From contig NZ_JPDS01000003.1 in assembly GCF_000766795.1 (NCBI RefSeq), positions 372,001-436,000 of the forward strand: a stretch of DNA of 64,000 bases. The letters run 5' to 3'. Below are positions 1 through 7,947 of the stretch, in pieces (position 1 is the first letter of the stretch; each line of letters starts with the position of its first letter). The notes under the pieces are model-generated. The model saw only the letters and a program-made list of their open reading frames with translations. It was not told the origin of the DNA and ran no database searches. This DNA is from Polaribacter sp. Hel1_85. GTDB lineage: Bacteria > Bacteroidota > Bacteroidia > Flavobacteriales > Flavobacteriaceae. Position numbers and translations under genes: made by a program.

Positions 1-806
1 CAAAAAAAGATTCTAAAAAGTTACTTACTTGGGCAAAAGAATTAGGCTGCAACTATGTACGTCTTGCTCACTATCCTCACAACGAGCACATGGTTAGATT
101 GGCAGATGAAATGGGTATTTTAGTTTGGGAAGAAAACCCTGTTTATTGGACAATTTCTTGGAAAAATAAAGAAACTTATAACAATGCTAAAAATCAATTA
201 GCAGAAGTAATTAGTAGAGACAAAAACAGAGCTTCAGTTATTATTTGGTCTATGGCAAATGAAACTCCTACAAGTAATGCTAGAAATGCTTTTTTAACCA
301 GTTTAGCCGAATTCACTAAAAAAGAAGATCCTACAAGATTAATTAGTGCTGCCTTAGAACAAAGTGATTATAAAAACAGTAAAACAATTAGAACTATAAA
401 TGATGATTTTGCAGATATTGTAGACGTATTAAGCTTTAATCAATATATTGGTTGGTATGATGGTTTACCAGAGAAAACTGAAAAAATTTCATGGAAAATA
501 ACTCAAAATAAACCTGTGTTAATTTCTGAATTTGGCGCAGGTGCTAAAAAAGGTTTTTATGCAGACAAAAACACACGTTGGAGTGAAGAATTCCAAGAAG
601 AAGTGTATGTAAAAACATTAAAAATGCTCGATAAAATTGATCAACTCCAAGGTTTATCTCCATGGATTTTAGTTGACTTTAAATCTCCAAGAAGAGTATT
701 ACCAGAAATTCAGGATGGGTATAATAGAAAAGGCCTTATTTCTGAAAAAGGTGAAAAGAAAAAGGCCTTTTTTGTATTGCAAAAATTTTATAATTCTAAA
801 GATTAA
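1..806 (+). CDS. GH2 family glycoside hydrolase, C-terminal part
   Basis: The gene is cut by the left window edge; the reading frame is open from base 3 and ends with TAA at 804-806. The visible part is the C-terminal half of a GH2 TIM barrel. It shows RLAHYPHNEHM and GILVWEE, typical of beta-glucuronidases and beta-galactosidases, the acid/base Glu in MANETPT, and the nucleophile Glu in LISEFGAG. Such enzymes release beta-linked galactose, glucuronic acid or mannose from oligosaccharides; the substrate cannot be told from this fragment. No long domain follows the barrel, so it is a short GH2 of the glucuronidase/galactosidase type. It may belong to a polysaccharide locus to the left, separate from the one at 26-64 kb. 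Confidence 0.88.
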   Translation, partial: KKDSKKLLTWAKELGCNYVRLAHYPHNEHMVRLADEMGILVWEENPVYWTISWKNKETYNNAKNQLAEVISRDKNRASVIIWSMANETPTSNARNAFLTSLAEFTKKEDPTRLISAALEQSDYKNSKTIRTINDDFADIVDVLSFNQYIGWYDGLPEKTEKISWKITQNKPVLISEFGAGAKKGFYADKNTRWSEEFQEEVYVKTLKMLDKIDQLQGLSPWILVDFKSPRRVLPEIQDGYNRKGLISEKGEKKKAFFVLQKFYNSKD

Positions 807-849
807 GTACAAATATTAAAATTACTTTTTAGAAAAATAAAATTAATAA

Positions 850-1290
850 CTATGCCTTCTTCATTTTTCCTGTCCAAGTTCTTCCTCCTAAAGTAGATTC
901 ATAGTAAACGTTATTATGTTTTATCTTTGTAATATGCATCGATAACTTTGTACCACTTTTAAATGGAAAATTTGGTAAGTTAGATTCTATAATAGTCATT
1001 GTGCATTCATCTTTTGAAACCCAAGAGATTTTAGATTTTATATAATTTTTTTTATTATTAAAATATTCTATATGCTGAGTTTCACTAAAAATCACTAAAA
1101 CTTCTTCTCCATGATACTTATAAGTAAACTTTTGATTTTCTATTAAAGGGGAAAAAGTAGAATTATTTGTTTCAGTAGAATCATTTTCTTCAATTTCAGC
1201 AACAGTATTCATTGCGTAATCTTGAGCATAAAAGTTTAGCGATAATAAAATTGTTAGACTTAAAAATAATATTTTTTTTAATTTTTTCAT
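850..1290 (-). CDS. Small secreted protein of unknown function
   Basis: 146 residues beginning with a clear Sec signal peptide (MKKLKKILFLSLTILLSLNF, then YAQ as a likely signal peptidase I site). The mature part is short, with beta-strand-like stretches (for example KFTYKYHGEEVLVIFSETQ and GGRTWTGKMKKA). I do not recognise a family. The many aromatic and hydrophobic alternations suggest a small beta-barrel or lipocalin-like fold, which is inference only. It converges with the GH2 gene on its left and is separated by about 150 bp, holding two tandem hairpins, from the oxidoreductase upstream. The start is the only ATG preceding a signal peptide. Confidence 0.6.
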   Translation of the reverse strand: MKKLKKILFLSLTILLSLNFYAQDYAMNTVAEIEENDSTETNNSTFSPLIENQKFTYKYHGEEVLVIFSETQHIEYFNNKKNYIKSKISWVSKDECTMTIIESNLPNFPFKSGTKLSMHITKIKHNNVYYESTLGGRTWTGKMKKA

Positions 1291-1394
1291 AATGGAGGAA
1301 TTTATAAAGTTTAATAAATTTGTTTGTATTTCATACCCAAATCTATGACTTTTTCAAGCACTTGTCAATCCCCAAAAACAGTGAAATTTTTACA

Positions 1395-1433
1395 TAACTG
1401 AAAACAGTTAGTTCTCTAACTGAAAACAGTTAG
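1395..1433. repeat. Two tandem copies of a small hairpin
   Basis: TAACTGAAAACAGTTA at 1395-1410 and CTAACTGAAAACAGTTAG at 1416-1433 are two nearly identical palindromes with a four-base loop, separated by five bases. They lie directly downstream of the stop of the minus-strand oxidoreductase gene (1439) and upstream of the small secreted protein gene. They may act as a transcription attenuator or protein-binding site. No T-run of a classical terminator follows directly. Confidence 0.55.
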
Positions 1434-1438
1434 AAAGA

Positions 1439-2650
1439 TTAATTTTCAATAATTGCTTGCGCACAAATATATCCTCCTGTCCAAGCATTCTGAAAATTAA
1501 AACCTCCTGTAACCGCATCAATATTAAGAACTTCTCCTACAAAAAATAAATTTTTATGCTTTTTACTTTCAAAACGCTTAAAATTAATTTCTTTTAAATC
1601 AATTCCTCCAGCAGTAACAAATTCATCTTTAAAAGTAGTTCTACCATTTGCATTAAAAACACCTTTTGTTAGTTGGTTTGCCAAATGTTCTAATTGAGCA
1701 TTATTTAAATCTGCCCAATTTTGATTTATTCTAATTTCAGCAGCAATTACAAAACGCTCCCACAATCTTTTAGAAATTTCTGTAAATGGCGATTTTAAAA
1801 CCACCGTTTTTCTAGGCTCTTTCTTTTTTAAGTTTAAAAGAACATTTAAAACTTTGTCTGTTGGTCTAGACAACCAATTAACTTGAACATTATATTGGTA
1901 TTTTTTATCAGCTAAAACTCTTGCTCCAAAAGCAGATAGTTTTAAAACTGCTGGCCCACTCATTCCCCAATGTGTAATTAATAAAGGCCCTGAAGCTTCT
2001 AATTTTGTATTTACAATCTTTACAGTTGCATTTGGCACAGAAGTACCTAATAAATCTACCAATCGTTTATCATTAATATTAAACGTAAATAAAGAAGGAA
2101 CAGGTGCTACAATAGAATGATCTAAAGTTTCACATAATTCCCATACTTTTTTAGAACTTCCTGCTGCAATTACTACTTTATCAGCTTCAAAATTTTGGTT
2201 TTTAGTGTTGATAATCCATTTGTTGTCTTGTTGATAAACTGAATTTACACCACAGTTTGTCAACACTTTTATTCCTAACTTATCAACAGCATTTTGAAAA
2301 CAATCTATAATTGCTTGACTTGTATTTGCTTCTGGAAAAACACGATTGTCGGCTTCAATTTTTAAAGGAACTCCTCTTTCTTCAAACCACTCAAAAGTAT
2401 CTCCAGTCATAAATTGATGAAAAGGACCCAACAACTCTTTTTTTCCTCTTGGATAAAATTCTATTAAATCTTTAGGAATAAAACAAGCATGCGTTACATT
2501 ACATCTTCCACCTCCAGAAATTTTAACTTTCTGTAGAACATCTTTTCCTTTTTCTAGAATTGTAATATCTAAATCAGGATTATTTTCTTTGGCATTTATT
2601 GCTGTAAAATATCCTGCTGCTCCTCCTCCAATTATGATTACTTTTTTCAT
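1439..2650 (-). CDS. NAD(P)/FAD-dependent oxidoreductase, HI0933/YhiN family
   Basis: 403 residues, the usual length for the HI0933-like flavoprotein family (often annotated as aminoacetone oxidase family FAD-binding enzyme). The N-terminus carries the Rossmann dinucleotide motif IIIGGGAAGYF, followed at about residue 33 by LEKGKDVLQKVKISGGGRCN, a hallmark of the family. The C-terminus has TAGGIDLKEIN and FVGEVLNIDAVTGGFNFQ, which complete the FAD site. The physiological substrate is unknown. The protein has no signal peptide and should be cytoplasmic. It stands alone on the minus strand, separated from the upstream GHMP kinase gene by an intergenic palindromic element. Confidence 0.9.
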   Translation of the reverse strand: MKKVIIIGGGAAGYFTAINAKENNPDLDITILEKGKDVLQKVKISGGGRCNVTHACFIPKDLIEFYPRGKKELLGPFHQFMTGDTFEWFEERGVPLKIEADNRVFPEANTSQAIIDCFQNAVDKLGIKVLTNCGVNSVYQQDNKWIINTKNQNFEADKVVIAAGSSKKVWELCETLDHSIVAPVPSLFTFNINDKRLVDLLGTSVPNATVKIVNTKLEASGPLLITHWGMSGPAVLKLSAFGARVLADKKYQYNVQVNWLSRPTDKVLNVLLNLKKKEPRKTVVLKSPFTEISKRLWERFVIAAEIRINQNWADLNNAQLEHLANQLTKGVFNANGRTTFKDEFVTAGGIDLKEINFKRFESKKHKNLFFVGEVLNIDAVTGGFNFQNAWTGGYICAQAIIEN

Positions 2651-2658
2651 TTTTTATG

Positions 2659-2770
2659 ATGTCAGTTCGAGTGATTTTGATTTTTTATCAAAATTGTATC
2701 TAGAACTTTTTATTAAATCATCTCGATACAAATTTATTTCATTCTTCAATAAATTCAATCGATATGACAT
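2659..2770. repeat. Intergenic repeat with terminal inverted ends
   Basis: The segment begins ATGTCAGTTCGAG and ends TCGATATGACAT, so its ends are inverted copies, and it contains an internal hairpin (ATTTTGAT, loop of T, ATCAAAAT at about 2673-2693). It fills the gap between the oxidoreductase start and the GHMP kinase stop. Similar GTCAGTTCGAG-type intergenic palindromes are common in flavobacterial genomes. It is likely a REP/MITE-like element and not a gene. Confidence 0.5.
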
Positions 2771-2774
2771 TGTG

Positions 2775-3725
2775 TTATAAAACCATTTCTGAATACTTCA
2801 GAATTGTTTCAAATCCTTTATTTTTAAAATATGTGGGTGTGTCTTTATTTCCTGTAACTAATACAAAATCTCCACCCCAAGCTCCTAAACTTTTTATTTG
2901 ACCAAAATAGTCTGGAAATAAGTTTTCTTTTACGGGCTTCAATTTAATGATTGAACTAATAATTTGTTCGTGTTCTATTATTAAGTCTTCAAATATTTCT
3001 AACGATTTTGCACTTAAAAATGCATCAGAAATCTCTGAAATTCTTTTTATTTCTTTATCAAAATTGATATTACTTTCTCTAAATTTAGCAATACCTTCTT
3101 TAGAATCTTGTTTCTGATTTAAGTGTACAAAAAACAAATTGTCTTTAAAATCAGAATTAAATTCAACCTTTTCTATTTTTGGTGTCATTTCGAGCGCAGA
3201 CGAGATTGTTTTTTCAATTTGATAAAAAACTGGAACATTATTTTGTGCACACGCAATATCGTATCCACTTCCTTTAAAAGAGTTCCAAAGCAATTTAAAC
3301 GCGTCTACTTTTGCCCAAGTTGCAATAGAATTTATTAATGTTGATGAAGTTCCTAATCCCCAATTTCTTGGAAAAGTAAGATTTGTTTTTACTACAAATC
3401 CGTTTTCTGATGCTAAAAAATTTGGGTTTAACTTTTTTGCTTCTTTTAAAATTTCTAATAACGTTTCTGCAATAACTTCACTACTTCCTTCTTTATCAGA
3501 ATTAAAAGTACAGTTTATCAAACGTAGTTTTTTTAAATCAAAAACAGCTTCAAACCAACATTCTCCTGTATGTGTAAAACTTCCCCAAATAATTTCTGGT
3601 TCTTTTATTTTTTCAACAACTAAATCTTGTCCAAATTTTGTAGGAATCGCTAAAGATTTTGCTCCATCTAAAACAAGATACTCTCCTGTTAATAAAAGTT
3701 TTCCGTTTGAGTAATAATTTTTCAA
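2775..3725 (-). CDS. GYDIA-family GHMP kinase (mevalonate-pathway type)
   Basis: 316 residues. The N-terminus YYSNGKLLLTGEYLVLDGA is the first GHMP-kinase motif, RNWGLGTSSTLINS is the ATP-binding Gly-rich loop, and GSGYDIACAQ gives the GYDIA signature of a Bacteroidota kinase family thought to phosphorylate mevalonate or phosphomevalonate. It lies beside and in the same direction as the HMG-CoA reductase gene, which supports a role in isoprenoid precursor synthesis. The likely start is TTG at 3723-3725: the protein aligns from that codon on and no in-frame ATG lies just upstream. A near copy of the locus palindrome is embedded in the reading frame at 3190-3205, where it encodes the segment ISSALEM. 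Confidence 0.85.
   Translation of the reverse strand: MKNYYSNGKLLLTGEYLVLDGAKSLAIPTKFGQDLVVEKIKEPEIIWGSFTHTGECWFEAVFDLKKLRLINCTFNSDKEGSSEVIAETLLEILKEAKKLNPNFLASENGFVVKTNLTFPRNWGLGTSSTLINSIATWAKVDAFKLLWNSFKGSGYDIACAQNNVPVFYQIEKTISSALEMTPKIEKVEFNSDFKDNLFFVHLNQKQDSKEGIAKFRESNINFDKEIKRISEISDAFLSAKSLEIFEDLIIEHEQIISSIIKLKPVKENLFPDYFGQIKSLGAWGGDFVLVTGNKDTPTYFKNKGFETILKYSEMVL
3190..3205. repeat. Half-palindrome repeat inside the GHMP kinase gene
   Basis: TCGAGCGCAGACGAGA differs at one base from the arm TCGAGCGCAGTCGAGA of the intergenic palindromes at 3741-3802 and 16153-16196. Here it is in frame within coding sequence. The flanking GTGTCATT is also typical of the element family. Confidence 0.7.
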
Positions 3726-3740
3726 AACTACTTTGTCTGG

Positions 3741-3802
3741 TCGAGCGCAGTCGAGACCTTTTTTATGATAACTACTTTTTATGACCTCTCGACTGCGCTC
3801 GA
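3741..3802. repeat. REP-like inverted repeat, copy 1
   Basis: The left arm TCGAGCGCAGTCGAGA (3741-3756) and right arm TCTCGACTGCGCTCGA (3787-3802) are perfect inverted copies separated by 30 bases. The arms are GC-rich compared with the rest of the window. The element sits between HMG-CoA reductase and the GHMP kinase, directly upstream of the kinase TTG start. A second copy lies at 16153-16196. Confidence 0.85.
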
Positions 3803-3853
3803 GGAGACATTCTAATTATATAGTTTTCTGCATTTACAGAAAAATCAACCTAA

Positions 3854-5581
3854 TTATAATAAGTTGAATTGTTTAAAATGATGTGTAAAATGCTTTACGT
3901 GGAATTTTTTCCAATATTCATAATCTAATTCTCCAAAAAATGGATGATTTTCTGCTTTTGCAGTTTTAAAATGTGTGTTAAAATCATCTATCTGATGAAA
4001 TAAATCATTAATTGCTTCTCCAACAGAATTAAATTTCAATTCATTTGGTTCTTCAGATAAAATAGGCGTTTTAAAACCAACTTGTAATTCTCCTTCTGTA
4101 TTTAAAAAAGGTTTTCTTCTTGCAGATTTTTCATCAGAAACATAATAATCTGCATCAACCTTACCATTAGAAATTTGTAATAAGAAACTTAAATGTTCAA
4201 TCATTTGTTGCCCATTCATTTTTCCAAAGATTGGTTTTGCATCTTCATTTAACATCGATAATTTAGATCTCACCAAATTTTTATCCAAAAAATTAATCCA
4301 ATTAATAGTTGGTTCTCTTAAAGCATCTATTTTTTCTACAACTGCAGAATGTGTCACTGTTCTTTTATCAAAATAGGCGGTAATTATTTCTTTTTCTTCT
4401 TCAGTAGCGTTAAACTGATTTAAAATATTTTGCAAATGCATTTTCATGTGTCCATGCTGAATTCCCTTAGTAGTTAATGCTCTTAAAGCTGCAAAATTCT
4501 GAGCTAAACCTGCTGCTGCCATAATTTGCATTAAAGTTCTTGCAGATGGCTTTTGCAACATTTCTAGAGATAATTTTGCCATTGGATGCAAAGCAGTTAA
4601 CCCACCAACAGTTCCTAAAGCTAATGGAATTTCAATCCAGAATTTAAAAATTCCATTTGAAATATCACAATGAGATAAACTAGCATATTGACCAGATCTT
4701 GACGCATAAGCATGTGCCCCAGCTTCTACAGCTCTAAAATCGTTACCAGTTGCTAGCACAACAGCATCAACTCCGTTCATAATTCCTTTATTATGGGTTA
4801 CAGCTCTATAAGGTTCTATTTCTGCAATTTTTATTGCTTGCTGAAATTTCTCTGCAAATTTCTGTGGATTATCTCCACCTAATTCTTCAATCTTACAACT
4901 TACTTCTGCTCTTACTAAACATTCTGGAACATAATTAGAAAGAATACTCATCACAATTTCTACATCTTCTTTTTCAAACTTTTTTGCAATCGCTTCTAAA
5001 CAAGAATTTATAAAATTTGCCCCCATTGAATCTTTCGTTTCAAAAGTTACATGCAATTGATAATAGTGCTTTAATTTATCAGTTTTATCAACTAATTCAA
5101 TATCTAAAATTCCACCTCCACGTTTTTCCATATTTTTAGTAATGGAAGAAGTCGCTGCAAATAATTCCGTTTTATTTTTATTGAAATAATTTTCTAATTC
5201 CTTTTTATCACCAGCATACATAAAATGGACTTGTCCAATTTTCGTAGTTCCAATAACCGTAGTTTTAAAACCTCCTCTTGTACTCCAAAATTTACCAACT
5301 AAAGAAGCAGCTGCTACAACAGAACTTTCTTCTACAACCATAGGTATTACATAAGCTCTATCATTTATCACAAAATTTGGTGCAATACCAAAAGGCATAT
5401 AAAAATTAGAAATTGTATTCTCTATAAAGTCATCATGAAGCTGCTGTAAATCAACATCATCATTCCAATATTGAGTAATAATATTTTCAGTATCTGGTTG
5501 ATTATGAAAATAATTTTTAGTTAACCATTTAATCTTTTCAACTTTAGTTAACTTAGAAAAACCTGAAATAAGTTTGTTCAT
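3854..5581 (-). CDS. Class II hydroxymethylglutaryl-CoA reductase with fused C-terminal DinB/DUF1569-like domain
   Basis: 575 residues, about 145 longer than the classical class II enzyme. Residues 1-435 carry the catalytic set of Pseudomonas mevalonii MvaA at nearly the same positions: Glu84/85 in VVEESSVVAAAS, Lys265 in NKGIMNGVDA, Asp281 in ATGNDFRAVEAG and the His of QHGHMKMH near 376. It interconverts HMG-CoA and mevalonate. In bacteria of this group it probably works in the biosynthetic direction, since a GHMP kinase gene follows. Residues about 445-575 begin KPIFGKMNGQQMIEHLSFL and end in a His-rich helix, resembling DUF1569/DinB-type four-helix domains. No signal peptide is present. 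Confidence 0.9.
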   Translation of the reverse strand: MNKLISGFSKLTKVEKIKWLTKNYFHNQPDTENIITQYWNDDVDLQQLHDDFIENTISNFYMPFGIAPNFVINDRAYVIPMVVEESSVVAAASLVGKFWSTRGGFKTTVIGTTKIGQVHFMYAGDKKELENYFNKNKTELFAATSSITKNMEKRGGGILDIELVDKTDKLKHYYQLHVTFETKDSMGANFINSCLEAIAKKFEKEDVEIVMSILSNYVPECLVRAEVSCKIEELGGDNPQKFAEKFQQAIKIAEIEPYRAVTHNKGIMNGVDAVVLATGNDFRAVEAGAHAYASRSGQYASLSHCDISNGIFKFWIEIPLALGTVGGLTALHPMAKLSLEMLQKPSARTLMQIMAAAGLAQNFAALRALTTKGIQHGHMKMHLQNILNQFNATEEEKEIITAYFDKRTVTHSAVVEKIDALREPTINWINFLDKNLVRSKLSMLNEDAKPIFGKMNGQQMIEHLSFLLQISNGKVDADYYVSDEKSARRKPFLNTEGELQVGFKTPILSEEPNELKFNSVGEAINDLFHQIDDFNTHFKTAKAENHPFFGELDYEYWKKFHVKHFTHHFKQFNLL

Positions 5582-5607
5582 TTATTTGGGTATAAAACTA
5601 TCAAGAA

Positions 5608-5615
5608 CAAAGATA
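5608..5615 (-). promoter_or_regulatory. Bacteroidota -7 promoter element for the HMG-CoA reductase gene
   Basis: Read on the minus strand this is TATCTTTG, an exact match to the TAnnTTTG element of Bacteroidota promoters, 26 bases before the start codon. It would give a leader of about 20 bases. No convincing TTG at -33 was seen. Confidence 0.5.
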
Positions 5616-5724
5616 AGTCAAACTATTAAATTAGTAGGGTATATTCAATATTTCTGATTTTTTAAGACATTTTTTGCTGATTTTTCCGTAAACTTGGCAA
5701 AGTTTTATTAAATATAAAGTCTGA

Positions 5725-7944
5725 ATGAAACAAATATATATTTTAGCAGCAATTGTACTTCTTATAAGCTGTAAAGAAAACACCTCTACAACATCAAATT
5801 ATACAACAGGAACTAAAGAAATTACCCTAGAAGAAATTTGGGATGGAACTTTTTCATCAAAAAGAATGAATTCTTTGAATTCTATGAATGGTGATTTTTA
5901 TGCTGTACTAAATACTGACGAGGAAACAAAAGCAAAAACTGTAGATAAATACAGCTATAAAACTTTAGAAAAAGTTGAAACTATTGTGAATAGTAATGAC
6001 ATTAAAGGTTTAGATGGATTTTCTTCTTATAGTTTTAACAATGATGAAACGAAATTAATTTTAGGAACCAATTTCGAAAAGATATTTAGACGTTCTTTTA
6101 AAGGTACTTTTTATGCTTATGATATTGCTTCTAAGAAATTAACAAAAATTGGAGACGAAATTCAAGAACCTGTTTTTTCTCCAGATAATAAAAATGTAGC
6201 ATATGCAAAAAACAACAATCTTTTTATAAAAAATGTTGCTTCAAACAAAATAACTCAAGTTACTAAAGATGGTCAGAAAAACAGTATTATTAATGGAATA
6301 ACGGATTGGGTATACGAAGAAGAGTTTGGTTTTGTAAGAGCGTTTGAATGGAATAAAACAGGAACTCACTTAGCTTTTTTACGTTTTGATGAAAAAAGTG
6401 TCCCTACTTTTTCTATGGATATGGTTGGCAAAGAAAACTATCCTAATCAACAAGTTTTTAAATATCCCAAAGCAGGAGAAAAAAATGCAGATGTAACACT
6501 ACATATGTACAATATTTCTGCAAAAAATAGTAAGAAAATTTCTTTGGGAGATTATGAGTATATACCAAGAATTAAATGGTCTAATAATGATGCTATTTTA
6601 GTTGCAACTACATTAAATCGTCATCAAAATAATTTAAAATTACATAAAGTAAATGCTTTAAGAACAAGTACTACTTTGTTATTAAACGAAACCGACAAAG
6701 CGTATATTGATATTACTGACAACCTTACTTTTTTAGATGATAATAGTTTTATTTGGACAAGTGAAAAAGACGGTTATAATCATATTTATCATTATGATTT
6801 TAATGGAAAACTAATCAACCAAATAACAAAAGGAGATTGGGAAGTAACAAGATATTATGGTTATAATGATAGTAAGAAAACTATTTATTATCAATCTGTA
6901 GAAAACGGTTCTATCAATAGAGGTGTGTATTCAATTGACTTAGAGGGTGAAAATAAAAAATTATTGAGTAATGAAGATGGACAAAACACAGCATCTTTTA
7001 GTAAAAATCTAAACTACTTTATTAACACATATTCATCCACAGAAATTCCACCAGTGTATTCTTTATATACAGGTGAAGGTGAAATGATAAAAGTGGTAAA
7101 AGATAATGTTGCTTTAAAAGAAAAATTATCTGAATACAAAATGAGCCCTAAAGAGTTTTCAACCATTAATATTAATGGAAATGACCTAAATATGTGGATG
7201 GTTAAGCCTGCTAATTTTGATGAAAATAAAAAATACCCAATGTTAATGTTTCAATATTCTGGACCAGGTTCTCAACAAGTTGGAAACAGATGGAATGGAA
7301 GCAATGACTATTGGCACAATATGTTAGCCCAAAAAGGAATTATTGTAGTTTGTGTAGATGGACGAGGAACTGGTTTTAAAGGTGCTGATTTTAAAAAATC
7401 TACTTATTTAAACTTGGTAAAGTATGAAACTGAAGATCAAATTGCTGCAGCAAAAAAACTCTCTAAACGCTCTTATATTGATGAAAATAATATTGGTATT
7501 TGGGGTTGGTCTTTTGGCGGACATATGAGTACAAATGCGCTTTTAAAAGGAAGTGATATTTTTACAACTGCTATAGCTGTTGCACCAGTAACTTCTTGGC
7601 GTTTTTATGACACTGTTTATACAGAGCGTTTTTTAAGAACTCCACAAGAAAACCCTGGAGGTTATGATGACAATTCACCTGTAAATTATGCAGATAAATT
7701 AAAAGGAAACTATTTATTAGTTCATGGAACTGGAGATGATAATGTACATATACAAAACTCTTACAGAATGATAAATTCTTTAATTGAAGCCAATAAACAA
7801 TTTGATATGTTTATTGTTCCAGATAGAACACACGGAATTTACAAAGGAAAAAATACACGTTTAAATTTGTATACTAAAATGACAAATTTCATCGAAGAAC
7901 ATTTAAATAAAGAATCAACTAAATCAATAGAAATAAAAGGATAA
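5725..7944 (+). CDS. S9 family serine peptidase, dipeptidyl peptidase IV-like lipoprotein
   Basis: 739 residues. The N-terminus MKQIYILAAIVLLISCKENT is a lipoprotein signal with Cys at 16. Residues about 90-480 form the beta-propeller (DPPIV N-terminal domain) with the Glu motif WVYEEEFG that binds the substrate N-terminus in DPP-IV. The C-terminal alpha/beta-hydrolase domain carries Ser in GWSFGGHMS (about 596), Asp in GTGDDNVH (about 671) and His in PDRTHGIY (about 703). It should cut dipeptides, preferentially after Pro or Ala, from peptide N-termini at the cell envelope. It is followed after three bases by a POT di/tripeptide transporter, so cleavage and uptake appear coupled in one operon. 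Confidence 0.93.
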   Translation: MKQIYILAAIVLLISCKENTSTTSNYTTGTKEITLEEIWDGTFSSKRMNSLNSMNGDFYAVLNTDEETKAKTVDKYSYKTLEKVETIVNSNDIKGLDGFSSYSFNNDETKLILGTNFEKIFRRSFKGTFYAYDIASKKLTKIGDEIQEPVFSPDNKNVAYAKNNNLFIKNVASNKITQVTKDGQKNSIINGITDWVYEEEFGFVRAFEWNKTGTHLAFLRFDEKSVPTFSMDMVGKENYPNQQVFKYPKAGEKNADVTLHMYNISAKNSKKISLGDYEYIPRIKWSNNDAILVATTLNRHQNNLKLHKVNALRTSTTLLLNETDKAYIDITDNLTFLDDNSFIWTSEKDGYNHIYHYDFNGKLINQITKGDWEVTRYYGYNDSKKTIYYQSVENGSINRGVYSIDLEGENKKLLSNEDGQNTASFSKNLNYFINTYSSTEIPPVYSLYTGEGEMIKVVKDNVALKEKLSEYKMSPKEFSTININGNDLNMWMVKPANFDENKKYPMLMFQYSGPGSQQVGNRWNGSNDYWHNMLAQKGIIVVCVDGRGTGFKGADFKKSTYLNLVKYETEDQIAAAKKLSKRSYIDENNIGIWGWSFGGHMSTNALLKGSDIFTTAIAVAPVTSWRFYDTVYTERFLRTPQENPGGYDDNSPVNYADKLKGNYLLVHGTGDDNVHIQNSYRMINSLIEANKQFDMFIVPDRTHGIYKGKNTRLNLYTKMTNFIEEHLNKESTKSIEIKG

Positions 7945-7947
7945 ATT

